Part shown: in pieces, positions 39,401 to 52,079 of the stretch
Layout of the letters: every line of letters starts with the position of its first letter
Numbering within the stretch: position 1 is the first letter of the stretch
Source of the DNA: Cucumis sativus
Taxonomy: Eukaryota; Streptophyta; Magnoliopsida; Cucurbitales; Cucurbitaceae
NCBI RefSeq assembly: GCF_000004075.3
Contig: NC_026658.2
Span: forward strand, 682,001 to 746,000
Direction: 5' to 3'
DNA length: 64,000 bases
The notes under the pieces: model-generated
The model's database searches: none
Seen by the model: the letters and a program-made list of their open reading frames with translations, nothing else
What the model was told of the DNA's origin: nothing
Position numbers and translations under genes: made by a program

Positions 39401-41144
39401 AACAGTGAATACAAAGGTTACATTACACTTTGACCATATATAACAATACTATAACCATACATTAGACCACTCTCTAAACTTCGTGATACAAGTGCAGATC
39501 TGCATTAAAATGGACAAATACTATTAAAATTATTTTAGACCACTCTCTTGAAATTGTCGGTCTAAAATGATCAATCAAAGAATATAGATGCTAGAGATAG
39601 AATCATACCGATGACAAATATAGTCTCACATAGGTAACCTATAAAGTATATATAAAGACACATCTAATTTTGTAGGAGATAGAGCCTCCCACACATTAGG
39701 AGTAGAAAAACCTTGAAGACCAAAGCACACAATGTCACAATCCCTTCCTACCATTCTTATTCACCACAAAATGTATATCTTTATTGGATCACTCAAGTCA
39801 AACATTCTAACTAATAACTACTCAAATAATGCAATGGATCTCTAAACTCAAGAATATGCCAATGAGATATTTGATAGAGATGAATGAAATTACTCAATAA
39901 AGTGGAAACAAAAAAGAAAATGAATTTACTAAAAAGAAATGTAAAATGTTGATATCCCTAAGTATATGTTGTAAAAATAAAATAAAAAATAATAATAATG
40001 TAAAAATTCAATACATGTTCTTTTTTGAAAAGAAAAAGAAGAAGTCATAAATTCTAAATTATATTGACCACAGGATATAGGATTTATATATCTTTGCTAG
40101 ATGGAGTAGGACCAACAAATGTGCCATGCAGCCAATCAAAAAATATCTAAGGCCCCACCACCCTTTTTCTTTCTTTCCTTTTTCTAATTTCTTAGAATTT
40201 AAGAGTGGTGAAAATTAAAATATTAGCATGATATAGAATTATTTTTTAAATAATCTAAATATAATCAAACTCTATCCAACAAGTTTATTTTGAATAGAAT
40301 TTACTATATTTAGATTTTTTTTAAAAAAATTTTGCTATACATTTAATTATTATTTTTAAAATAGGAGTTTGAGCACTCTAACAATACTTGAATGATCTAT
40401 TAATAAAATTTTATAATTTAAGCAAATAAAAAAGTAGATCTTTCTAAAATATTTTTTTTTAATCAAATGACTTATTCGTAAACACTTTGACGAGTGATGA
40501 ACTATCTCTTACTAACATATGAAACTTAACCTTTTGCGTACGTCATAGTGCACAACCACATTTTATAACTTCCGCGTCAGCGATAATATAATGTTCATCT
40601 CTATTGTAACCCTAACATGATGGTTATCTTTATCGTGATCTCTTCCTTTTTCATTCACTCAAGCATAACAAACTAGGAGAAAAATGAAGAAAGAAACACA
40701 CATGTATGTGTTTTATAATGTATCATGTTAGGATGATTGTGATAGCCTTGGCACTAAGATTATTCTTATCGAGAACTACGGATTTAGATTTGATACGTTT
40801 GTAAGAATGAGTAAATAGTGATAAAAGTGTTAGTGAATGGGTGATACTAAAACAAATATTTAACTTTGTGTAATAATGCACAAACCTGCCTCACACAGAC
40901 TCTCTCTCCAACACTTTTAATCCCATTAAATGAGTGATGAGCAGCAAAAGACAGCAACTTGGGGAGGGGTGATTTTGTCATCTCATTCTTCTCTCTCATC
41001 ATAACACAAATGGGCTCTGTCTCCTTCTTCATCCTACTCCTTTCTTTATTAACAAACAACCTCTCTTCCCCTTTGCCCCTTTTCTCTTTCAAATGCTCAC
41101 CCAAAAAAAAAGAAGAAAAAAACCAAATTAATTAGCCAATACCC
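36440..41144. other. Long gene-poor AT-rich stretch
   Basis: About 4.7 kb with no credible coding region on either strand, many A/T homopolymers and short (AT)n or (TTA)n runs. No transposon ends or RNA genes are recognised. The last 200 bases are probably the WRKY promoter and leader. Confidence 0.6.
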
Positions 41145-42267
41145 ATGGAGGTTTCTTCTCATCATTCTTTCAAACCAAACCCAAATCATGAACATCATCT
41201 TCTTTCAACTCAACCCACACCAGAAGAAGAACAACCCCTTTCCAAAAAAAGGTTTGTTTGTTTGTTTTTTTTTCTTCTTCCCTATCTATTTTGTAAAGGA
41301 AAAAAAAAAACAAACTCTTCTTTTTAAGTTCTGTTTTTTCCTCCCCAAAAACAAAACCCCCCCTTTTCTTTTAATTTTTGCAGAAAGGTTGTTCAAAAGA
41401 CTGTGGTTACTGTAAAGATTGGGTCTAAAAAAGCTGCAATAGGGATAGGGAAGATGAAAAATGAAGGTCCACCTCCTGATTTTTGGTCTTGGAGAAAATA
41501 TGGCCAAAAACCCATCAAAGGATCTCCATATCCAAGGTTCTTAAACAAAACAAAAAAGTTTTTTTTTTTATTTTCTTTTTGCTGTCTCTTGTAAAAGAAA
41601 AAGGGGGTTTTCCCCTCCAAATTTATCTCATTTTTTGTTGATGTGTTTCTTTAGGGGTTATTATAGATGTAGTACAACAAAGGGTTGTTCAGCAAAAAAA
41701 CAAGTTGAGAGATGCAAAACAGATGGTTCAATGTTCATTATAACATACACTTCAAGCCATAACCATCCAGGTCCCAACATCTCTACTCTTAATTTGGATC
41801 AAAATTATCAACAAGAGATCGATCCACCACAGCCGTTGGATCGAGATGATGATGAAGATCATCATGATCTTGTTCCAAATCAAGCACAAGATCATGATAA
41901 CAACAGTAATAATGATGATAAAAACAGCATTATTATTAGTCAGAGTACTGAAGAAGAAGAGGTAGAAGAAGTAGAAGAAGAAGAAGAAGATGAATTATTA
42001 TTAGTAGAAGATGAAGAGAAAAAAGGAATTGAAAAAATAAAAGATGAGTGTTTGGATCAAGAACCAATAATTATTTCTTCTTCTTCTAATTCTTCTTCAT
42101 GTTGTGATGAGCTGATGATCATAAAAACAAAAAAATCAGAAATAGAAAATCATGATCATTTCTTTGATGAGCTTGAAGAATTGCCCATTCCTCCACCTTT
42201 TTCAAGCACCTTGATGAGATCAAGCTATTCTTTTGATGAAATTAGGATTTCTGCTGCCCCTTCTTGA
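41145..42267 (+). CDS. WRKY transcription factor, group IIe
   Basis: Three exons, 41145-41251, 41384-41536 and 41655-42267, give 290 aa. The WRKY domain spans about residues 63-120: WRKYGQK in the second exon, then a C-x5-C-x23-H-x-H zinc finger (C at CSTTKGC, ending HNH). The intron interrupts the domain at the PR|GYYRC Arg codon, the position conserved in groups I, IIc, IId, IIe and III. GSPYPRGYYRCS-type sequence and the zinc-finger spacing indicate group IIe (WRKY22/27/29/65/69 relatives). The C-terminus is strongly acidic, with Glu and Asp runs encoded by GAA/GAT repeats, and Ser-rich; it may act in activation. It binds W-boxes in the nucleus. The exact orthologue is not assigned. Confidence 0.93.
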
Positions 42268-44139
42268 TGTTAATGCTGTTTTTCTAGTGCTTATAAATTC
42301 CCTTTCTGTTCTTAGATATATGTGCATATTATTATATCATCCTTATTAATTAAAACTATTATTAGCAGTATCATTTTACTCTCAACTTTATTCCATTTCA
42401 GCCTCTTTATATATATTTATTATTCAATTTTACTTTTCCTACTATCAATAAATCTAAATTTAATCTTTCCATTTTAATTTTTTTTCGAAATTAATTAGTA
42501 GTAATATAATAATAATTTCGTGTATGTGTGTTTTCAAGATTTATAGTAAAATGTTGTTGATAATAGAAGAAGGAAATGCCTAAACTAAAATGGAACAATT
42601 TTAAAAACCTTAAAAATAGATTAAAATGATATTTTAATTCCTTTTTTTCCCCTGTTTTTTCTTTCTTTTTATTTAAAGTTTAATACCCTTTAATTTTATT
42701 ACGTCTATTTTATTTATTTGTTTAATTACTTTGTTCTAATTAAGTTGAGGTTGAAAGGGATATGGGGGAGGAAATTAAAAGCAGAGAGCAATAAGAGAGA
42801 AAAATCTAAGCTTTTGGTATTAATTTTGGGAGAGTGGTTGGCATAATTACATCATGGTATTGGTATGGGTATCTCTACCATGTGCAATTTGTAAGCATTA
42901 ACTTGAGTTTCTAGAGTTTGGATACACATAGACATAGCAAAGAAAGGGAAACTTGGATTTGAATTTGAGAGATTTGAGGCAAATCTCTCAATATATAGAG
43001 CTTTATAAATTTAAATAGATTATTTAAATTTTTTTGTTGATGATGTGTAATTTACAAATCATATAATTTTATCAATTAATTCATATTAACATGTTTAAAC
43101 TTAAAACTCAATTATCATTTTGTAATATCATATTATTTTCTGGTAGATTATATGTAATCAACCTCTCATTTTGATTATAATAACATGTAAGAATATAAAA
43201 TTATCGATGAAGTATTGATATGTTCATAAAATTTTATTATGCAGTGAAAGTAATGTTATAATTAGCTTAATATCGTAATTACAACGGATTGTTTTTCGTA
43301 CCCAATAAAAAAATAATAAAAAAATAATCAGGACTTTTATTTATTTATTTTTGTATACATGGATGAGTAAGATCAACTTTATGTGTGTTTTGACTAATAT
43401 GACGAAACAATTATTTAATTGTTAAGAAATTAATTTAAATATCTTTTATCACAAAAAAAAAAGAAAAAACAATACTATATCTGTAAAAGAAAAAAAAACT
43501 ATAAATTTTACAAAATATATCTCTAAATTTACAAATAGATTTCTATTACCCTCTTCCCTTTTAAAGTTTTATTTTAATTTTCAAACTTTAAAATTATTAA
43601 AATTAAAATTAGAACGTATGAGAATTTTACCATAAGTATTAGCACAATATCATCTATGTAAGAATGGAAACACAAACATAGCATCGTTATTTTTTAAATT
43701 TAAACCGAATCGAATCAAATTCATTTGAGTTCACTAAATTTCTTCGTTCAATTTAGTTTGACTTTTAGAAAATAATCAATTTTTACAAACAATGAACACT
43801 TTGTATTTGAGAGTTTAATCGACCCCCTAATTAATAGGTACTAAAAAAGTCTTTTATATCATTGAAGTTAGGTCGTAACTAATGTCTTGATGTATGCGTT
43901 TTAATTTTTGGACATAAGTTGTCATATCAAATAATTATTTTTTAAAAAAAATTATTTATAATTGAATTATAGTATGAAAAAATATAGATACTTTTTTTTT
44001 GTATAATGTAAACTAAAAAAGGTTGTAGTGGATAACATAGATTCCGTCCCATATCTCAATTTCTGTTTTTATGTTTTTTGAAAATTAGATCTATTTCTTT
44101 TCAATTTTTTACAATAGTTTACGTAATTTGTAAATTCTT

Positions 44140-44320
44140 AGCCATGTTTAGAATACAAGACACGACTTTTTGAAAGTTGTTTTTTTTAGTTTTTAAATTT
44201 AGTTTTTGTTTTTCAAATCATAGTAAAATATAAATAAAATAGGAGAAAAAAAGTTAGAAATAAAAATAATATCTATAGACTTAATTTTACAAAAACAGAA
44301 AACAAAACGGTTATCGATCT
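44140..44320. repeat. Degenerate dispersed repeat related to 26141-26390
   Basis: It begins CCATGTTTAGAATACAAGAC, has a T-rich first half (GTTGTTTTTTTTAGTTTTTA) and an A-rich second half ending AAAACAAAACGGTTATC. The T-rich/A-rich dyad matches the layout of the copy near 26 kb. Family membership rests on overall layout, not on a strong alignment. Confidence 0.3.
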
Positions 44321-44979
44321 ACCAAATTAAAAAGTGATATTTGAAAGAGAAAGAAAAAATGGCACGAGAATCACGAGTGTGGAAATGATAAAGGATATAC
44401 ACATATATATAAAAGACATTATCTGCTTTTTGGTAGGTGTGAATTAAACTCAAACATCTTTTACTTTCTCTTTTAACCTATCATACACTTTATATATATA
44501 GATAGATAATAGCCATTTCCTTTTATTCTTTCCTTCCTCTCCTCTCATTTCTCTTTATGTTTCAACATCTCTTCAATTAATTTGAGAATGGAACGAAGAT
44601 TCAGTTAGAATCAGGATGAAACGTTGTATCAATTTTCGCACTCACATGTATTGTTTTTAATCAGGTTGAAGTACTCAACATTTTATTTGGATGAAATAAA
44701 CGTATTTAGTGTCAAAAAAACTAAGCAAACATATCAAACTAGCATATGAGAGTATTAATGCCCATGAGGACTATAGTTTAAATCTTCCTATTCCAATTGT
44801 ACTAAAAGAAAGTTGTAGTATTGTTTATAAGATCATAAACTAACTTACTTGATATTATTTTTTATGTAATAGTTTACCTGATTCCAAGAAAGGAACAACA
44901 AAAGATTAATAGTAAAGTACAAGATTAAGAAGAAAGGAAAGAAAAAAAAGTTGGAAAATGTATAATTTGGGATTAATGA

Positions 44980-45153
44980 TGTGTTTGGATTACACTTTAA
45001 AGTGTTTAATTTAAAAAATAATTTATTTTGAAAAGAAAAAAATTAAAATGTTTTAAAGCTACTCAAAACTATATTTTAAGTATATTCTAAACAATTTTCA
45101 CAAAAATGAGTTTCTTAAAAAATATTTTTTTCTTAAGTCAATTCAAACGGACC
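44980..45153. mobile_element. Probable MITE relic with imperfect terminal inverted repeats
   Basis: The left end reads GTGTTTGGATTACACTTTAA and the right end TTAAGTCAATTCAAACGGAC, whose reverse complement GTCCGTTTGAATTGACTTAA aligns with the left end apart from a few mismatches and short gaps. The interior is AT-rich and non-coding. Length is about 174 bp. A similar right-end phrase (TTTTTTTCTTAAGTGAATCT) occurs near 55467-55486, suggesting a second, more decayed copy. Superfamily unassigned; no clear target duplication is seen. Confidence 0.5.
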
Positions 45154-48100
45154 TTAAATTATATACACATAATCTATAATTAAACATAAGTTAAATTACA
45201 AGTTTCTTGTCGGAACTTATCTAAACTTTAACGTGTTTGTTTTTTTGGTAACGTGAAAGGTGTCTTAATTAGTCATTTATACTCCGAGTTTTATGCCTAA
45301 TAGACCATCATTTTTCTTTCAAAATTTTCAATAATAAATTTATTAAAACAAAGATAATTTAGGTTATTATTAGACATAAAATTTAATTTTATATCTAATA
45401 AATCAGTAAATTATGTATATATAATTAAACATCTCAATCATTTAGTAAATACAAAACTAAAAGTTTAAAGACTAATTAAAGAAAAGTAATGAAACCATAG
45501 TTTCTCATAAAATTATTTTAAATAGCAAAATCTCTTAGAAAAATATCATGATAAATCTATGATCTCATAAGATAAACTACTATATGTGTCATGATAAACA
45601 CACATAGCAACTTTTTGTATTCTATCACATGTAGACATCGATAAATATTTTGTTATATTTGATAATAATTTTAGTTTTTTTCTTTTTTTTTTCCGAAGAA
45701 AAAAGGAAAAGGTGAAGGTCAGCCACCCAAATCAAAGTCCACTTTGTACTTTATGTACCAAATCAAAATGGCATATATTGTATATGCATAATCCTAAACT
45801 ACCTTTAACTTTTAGGGCATGTCCTTTCTTCTGCCCATATAAACTATTCCTTTTGAGGAAGCTTATCAATTAGTTTTTGTCCTTCTATACTAAGCATGTA
45901 TCTGGTAAACAATATTTTGATATTTGTTATCGTTTTTATTATTTTGTATTTATCGATTTTTTACTTTTTATTATTGTCTTTATTGTTTTCTTATCAAACT
46001 AAAATATTTTATCCACCAAACACATATTATTATAAATTAAACTTAAATAATTTACACCACAAACACAAACTATTATAATTCAACTATGTGTTTTAAACGT
46101 TTTATTTTTAGTTGAGTGTAATTATACAATAAATTAATAATATTTTACCAGTAATGATGAAAGATGATTATACGAGAACAAAGGGTAATTTATATAAAGG
46201 TAAGCATAAAGTGCTTTTTAGGAATTATTATATGGAGAGAAAATCTTGTGGGTTAATAGTGTGTGTATATATATATATATTGAAAGATCCATTTTGACAG
46301 TGAAATGGTATAAAAGAACACTTGTAAATGTTTTCCATTATCTTTTTTCAAGCCAATAAAATCGAAGGACTCAAACATTATAAATATGAAGGAAAATTAG
46401 TTCATTTACTTCTTTCATTTTCAATTTGCAAAAGTTGGGAAGTATCAAATTATTAAATAATTGCAAATTGTGAATCATAGTAATCAAAAGTTATTCAACA
46501 TTTTATATTCCCCAAGTTTTCATTCTTTCTGTGCATAGAATAAATCAATTTACACATTTCCATAAAACGGTCAAAACAAAAAATCTTTCGTCTAATTTTG
46601 TATTAAAAGCGTTTTTATAAACTAATATTATTGTTGTTATTATTATTCTCTACATCCAAACTTAAATAATAGGGTGATTCGCTATCTTTAACCATAATTT
46701 GGGTTATGAGAGGAAGAATTTTGCAAATCTAGTGACTGTGCATGAAGTAGTGTATCATTTCAGGTACATATTTAATTTGTACATAAAGATGAAGCATCAA
46801 GTTCTATTAGCGGAGATGTCTTATTATATCGCCGTTCTCTCATTATAGCAATTAGGATAAAAACGATTGCACGATGATGTGGTTTAAGCTTTCATGTATG
46901 CTAAGATCTATTCTAGATTACAAATATGAAACATTACATTCTAATTGAAGACATATATTTGAATATATAATCACACTTTTTTTTCTCAATTTAAACTACT
47001 TAGGTTGAAGTAGTTACATGACAAAATGACATCTCTTTTCGTGTAAAAAAAAACATCACAAAAAGATATAATATCACAATCAAACAGTGAAAATATATTC
47101 GAATTGACAGTCACATTTTTTTGTTTCATTATAACTATTCAAGCTGAAGTAGTTACAAGACGAATCAATGTATTCTTTGAAGTAATTTTAATACAAATAT
47201 AAAACATCACGATCTAACAGTAGAAATATGTTTAAATGAACAATCATATGCTAATGAATCACTTTTGTCTCATTTGAGTTTACACTCGTTAAAGGAACTT
47301 GAAAGTACTTTACCGACAACCATATTGGCCAAAACCCTACAAGTTCTTTATTTTCTTACAAAGGCAAGGCACTTATTGCTTTTAAACCTTTGCTTCAAAA
47401 GCTAAAAAGCATGATAAACTTAGAGCGAAAGTAGTATTTGGCATGACAAAAGTACACTTGACTACACCAAAAACACTTCAAATTACTTTTGGAGGGAGCA
47501 GTAGTAAAAGTATTGCTTTCTTCATTCTTTCACTTCAAACACACGCTAGAAACATCATCAGATTTTCCCATTTTTCAAGAGAAGAAAGATACAAAATGGA
47601 AAACATCATCAATAATGACTAATAATGCTAATTCAGTACCAAATTTCTTAAGAAACATATCCATAATGTAACAACTCCATTGAATAAAAAAACACTAAAA
47701 TTTCAGAAACAACCAAGTTCACCTCCCTGCAACGTATATGGAAAGCTACTGAATGCATTAGAAATTCTCAATGAAACCTAACCACATATTAACCCACAAT
47801 CAAGAAAGTGACTAAACAATAATGCAGTGTTTTTTTTATAGAGTCGGCGGGATCTTTTCACAATAACCAATCAAATATTGACTAGTGTTAGGCCAGTATC
47901 ATTCATGTCATCCCAACCAACCAGAGAGGAAATTTCTTTTAATCAGGGCAGTAGCTTTAATGAACGTTTCAATAAAATAATAATATCTTGGGGGTGTAAG
48001 TAATTCAATGGGCATTTCAAGATTTCTCAAGCTTAAGCTACGATGAGAGCATGGAAGCCACGTTTGTTAATGGTCAAAATCTGCATACACTCCGATGGTT

Positions 48101-48155
48101 TTCACTTTTAAATCTACAAGAAGAATATCTAATCGGTTACACCGCAGGATATAAT

Positions 48156-51100
48156 TTACGCGTTTGGCTTGTCTTCAGTGGAAGCCGTGGGTGCTAAAGG
48201 TTGGAGAGCTTTGAGAGGATTCATTATAACTCCATCTATGAGTCCATAGTCTATAGCTTCTTTAGGGCTCATGAAGAAATCTCGATCTGTATCCTCGTTG
48301 ATCTTCTCAAGACTTTGACCGGTGTGGTATGAAAGATACCCGTTAAGATTTGCCTTATGATGCAACATTTCATTTGCCTGACAACCAAGTTAAAATTTAG
48401 GGACTAAGTTGAAAATGCTTGAAATAAACAAGGACAAAATTGTAATCCAAGGCAATAGAACATTCCAACCACAATCGTTGATGGAAAAGCAATCCTAATT
48501 TTCCGACTGAAATTTTATTCTAAGGAAAATGAAAGTTTTCATTTTTTTCAAGGATTGCCAAATGATGCCCAGCTCAACAAATTTGACTCGGCTAGTGTGG
48601 ATCAATTGCAACATTGCCAGAAATTGTTAATCAATCAACCTAGAGGGTCAAAAACATCTGCCAAAAATCCTCCGGTTGAACATTCAAACCCAGAGGTTTT
48701 AAATTATTGCACACTTTTTAAACAATCAAATGTTGTAGGGTTAATTGTGAGGTCACCCGAGCGGCTTAAGGCGACCCAAACAGATATTTTTTTTAATATC
48801 TATGAGTGTCCGGGCTTAAGCGCACCTCGACTAATCTTAAGGGATAAGCACCTGACCTTACAACATTTGGGTGTCAATAAAACTTGAAGAAAATTAATTC
48901 CTAAGTAGGTGGCCATCATGGATTGAACCATTGACCTCTTAGTTAAATATTGAAACTATGTCTCCCTTTTTACCCTTAGGCCAACCCACGATGACTCAAA
49001 CACATTTTCTCTCATTTATCTCCATCTCCAATAACATAAAATTCAAACACTTCCTCTCAATAAATTCTCTTTACTCTTACTTATTTCACTCTATACACTC
49101 TTTTACCAGTCTTTTCTAACACCTACACTATCTCATTAGCTCATTAATTTGTCCCCATAGAAATCCTCTCCCTAGCTTCTTCTACATATATGCCTTCTCT
49201 CAACAACTTTATACCTACAAAATTTTCACTATGTTCCCTCTCAATGCACATTTTTCTTCTAATCCCTCTTTATACCCTTGCTATAATCTATTTACCAACC
49301 AAGAGGATTTATAGGGATACCTGAATATCAATGTCAGTCTGTGTACCCTGAGCACCACCGAGAGGCTGATGGATCATTATCCTTGAATTCGGCAAGCTGT
49401 ATCTTTTTCCTTCAGAAATAAACAAGAAGATGCAGACTTAACACACAGCAAAAAACTTCATTTATTTTTATATTCTACCAAAATAAAATTCAAAAGATGT
49501 TAACACTCTAACTTGTACCTTTAGTTCCTGCGCTAAGCAGGAAAGCTCCCATACTGTTAATAATAGAACAAACAGAAAACCCAATGTAAGAACAAATTAT
49601 TAACTAAAAATAAGAGGGAGAAGTTGCAGAAAAAGCTCTAGATTAGGAAAACTCCTCCTAGTCATTCATACTCCAATCCTATCTCTCCTGAGCTATCCAT
49701 TTAAGTGCACCAGAAAAACTGAGTACAATGTTGGCATCAGCGCCAGACTAAGAAGCTTTGTGAATACTTACATACATATATACATACACATATACATACA
49801 CATACATACACATATATATACATACATATATAACCAATTTAGTTTCCAATAGATTAGGGTGGCATGCTAAAACACCAAGTTTGAGCCTACCAATACCACT
49901 TAGACTTAGAACTAGAAGCTCAAGCATTGACAACAGAAATGTATGATAACGATAATAAGGCCAAGCTACAACTGAAACATTAGGACTGGCTAAACTCGAT
50001 CCATTTTAATTAAACTACCTCTTGAGGGAAAAGAATGAAGGCTCCAGGCTTTACAAAATTATACGCAATATGCAGGCCATATAACTAGTCCGTTATAGAA
50101 TAAAAACATGACTGGAACCAAGAAGAAGTCATGCCACTAGTTTAGATAATAATTCTTCCCAACACAGTTCAGCAATGCCATGTTAAATCATAAACAAAAC
50201 AGAAATAAATGAAGAAAAGAAGAATAAATCAGTTTCAAAAGTACTGATACAATGAATCTTGTACCTGGCTGCTAGTCCCACGCAGACAGTAGAAACGTCG
50301 GGTCTAATATGTTTCATAGTATCAAAAATGGCCATACCTGCATAAATCCAAGTTAATCAGTAGTTAAAAGATAAAGCCCGTCCCAGTTTTCAACAAAACA
50401 AATAATCGGTGATATGGTTTCCGGTTTCAATATTACCAGCTGTAACTGATCCACCAGGGGAATTTACATACATCACAATATCCTGTTAAGCATACAAAAA
50501 GATTATGTCAATCATTTGGTTATACAGAAAACCTGATTAACTATATATGAGCTACTTCCTTAAAATGAATTGAGAGCAAAGAAAGAGAACCTTATTGGGA
50601 TCAACCGCATCAAGGTATAGAAGTTGAGCAACAATGATATTTGCCATATCATCTTCAACAGGTCCACCACAACGAATAATTCTCTAATCCAAAAGCAAAC
50701 AAAAGTATTAACAGATGATGATAACAACCTACAAGTGCGACATAAGGCCTGTGTCAAGGAAATAATTAGCACAAACCTACACCCTTACATATTGAAAAAG
50801 CTGGCTTATAACACTTTGGAAGCGTTCTTGCACCATTGGAGGAGGACCTTGCCCTTGTGCGTAAGTGGGGAAGTACAGTGAAGATGGAACTTGCACATCA
50901 TCCCTGTGAATTATACGGAACATAATTTCAAAACCATTTCCACGTTTAGTATTTCAATAATTGATAATGATTATAGCTGATCTTTGGCCCCAAAAAAACG
51001 TATGGGGAACTGCTAGTTAATCAATCTGTGTACCTTATAGACCAAATTCCTTGGCGAGAATTCCCATCCATTGATGAAAACTCCCCCGAGTACATGGCTT

Positions 51101-51742
51101 TTACTGGATAATTCTTGAGGTTCCTTCCACCTCCAACTAATTTTCCTAGTTTCCTGGAAATAGTGAGAAGATTACCCGGTGCTACTACGATTAGAAATAA
51201 TAGACATACAAAAGAATACTAAACTTATGCAACAGAAAATAAGATTATCAAGAACAAACGAATGGAAGTTGAGTAAGTCTATCCCCAGAAGTGTAACAAA
51301 TTGAGGTTAAAAAACCAAACCAAACCAAACCAAAATTTCCCAATATCAGAACCATAAAAAAAAAACACCTAGGGCGTGCTCTTGACACTAGTAATCTCCA
51401 AATACCCAAAATCAATCTGGACGTCAAAAGCATTCAATTTCAAAGTTAAACAAAGAAATATACTAATTTAGGCAATTCCTCACAATATAACCAACTACCC
51501 CACACATTCACAATCCTTGACATTCAAACGAACTACCCAAATACTACTAAAACCCAAATTGAACCACATTGCATATAAACCCAGGAAAAAACGAAGACAC
51601 CCCAGACGAGATACCTCGAGTGAAAAGGCTCCAGTGGAAGAAAGAACTTCTGGGAGTCAGAAGAAGAGCTAGAATTCGGAACAGAAACGAGGGAGTTTAA
51701 TCGGAAAGACGAGGCAGATGTGTAGGCGAAAGTATGGGCCAT
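48156..51742 (-). CDS. CLPP5: Plastid ATP-dependent Clp protease proteolytic subunit 5
   Basis: Nine exons: 51615-51742, 51034-51153, 50789-50903, 50591-50683, 50437-50482, 50265-50337, 49519-49553, 49321-49409 and 48156-48377, giving 306 aa. The first about 100 residues include a Ser-rich chloroplast transit peptide. The ClpP fold follows, with S192 (ASMGAFLL), H217 ([10 protein letters not shown]) and D266 (DTDRDFFMS). The S-to-H (25) and H-to-D (49) spacings equal those of bacterial ClpP, so the catalytic triad is intact. The [15 protein letters not shown] start, the [14 protein letters not shown] stretch and the [13 protein letters not shown] end identify ClpP5 rather than ClpP3, P4 or P6. 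It is a subunit of the stromal Clp core, essential for plastid proteostasis. The last intron carries a dispersed repeat. Confidence 0.96.
48740..48975. repeat. Repeat-like insert in the last CLPP5 intron
   Basis: This segment differs in composition from the AT-rich intron around it. It contains phrases such as GTCACCCGAGCGGCTTAAGG, AAGGGATAAGCACCTGACC and GGATTGAACCATTGACCTC. The last resembles a Pol III B-box or a tRNA-like phrase, so a SINE or a retroelement 3' fragment is possible. It lies between exons 8 and 9, away from splice signals. The family is not identified. Confidence 0.4.
49770..49832. repeat. ACATA/TATA complex microsatellite in CLPP5 intron 7
   Basis: About 60 bp of interspersed ACATAC, ACATAT and TATA units between exons 7 and 6. 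Likely polymorphic. Confidence 0.85.
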
Positions 51743-52020
51743 TTTTGCAGGTAAAGGTTGGGAAATATTTCAGTAGAAAGTGAAAGTGGCGAAGAATTAG
51801 GAGGAGGCGTGAGTTGGGAGGAAAGTCGGAGAGGCCTTATCCGCTGGAAGAAGCCAACGACGGCGAAGATGGTGAAGGAGAGAAGAAGATGGGTCGAGCA
51901 AGTAATTTGTTGGCAGTGACCTCCGTGAATATCTCTTCTTCAGAAACTTCTCACTCGGCCACTTCGCTTTCACAAGCCCCGAGCCCGACAAGTCGAGGGC
52001 CGCAACCCATGTGAATGTAT

Positions 52021-52061
52021 TGGGCCGGGCTTCTTCGTTCTGTATGGACCCAATTGGCCCA
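52021..52061 (-). promoter_or_regulatory. Site II (TGGGCC) elements upstream of CLPP5
   Basis: TGGGCC at 52021-52026 and GGCCCA at 52056-52061 form a pair of site II elements about 280-320 bases before the CLPP5 ATG. Such elements are TCP-factor targets and are common in promoters of genes for organelle proteins and ribosome biogenesis. The link to CLPP5 is inferred from position. Confidence 0.45.
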
Positions 52062-52079
52062 TTAATGACTTCCATCCGC

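Larger units (their letters stand above)
42268..48155. other. Long gene-poor AT-rich stretch with repeat relics
   Basis: Nearly 5.9 kb without a recognised gene. Open frames are short and low-complexity. Two degenerate repeat relics are proposed at 44140-44320 and 44980-45153. A (TA)n run lies near 46264-46280. The end of the stretch is the 3' side of CLPP5. Confidence 0.6.

Noticed and set aside
45896-46078. 60-codon hydrophobic frame
   Set aside because: Composed of Ile/Leu/Phe/Tyr codons expected from TA-rich DNA; no context.
51797-52075. Open frames on both strands just upstream of CLPP5
   Set aside because: The region carries TGGGCC promoter elements and is GC-rich; neither product resembles a known protein, so promoter and leader is the simpler reading.
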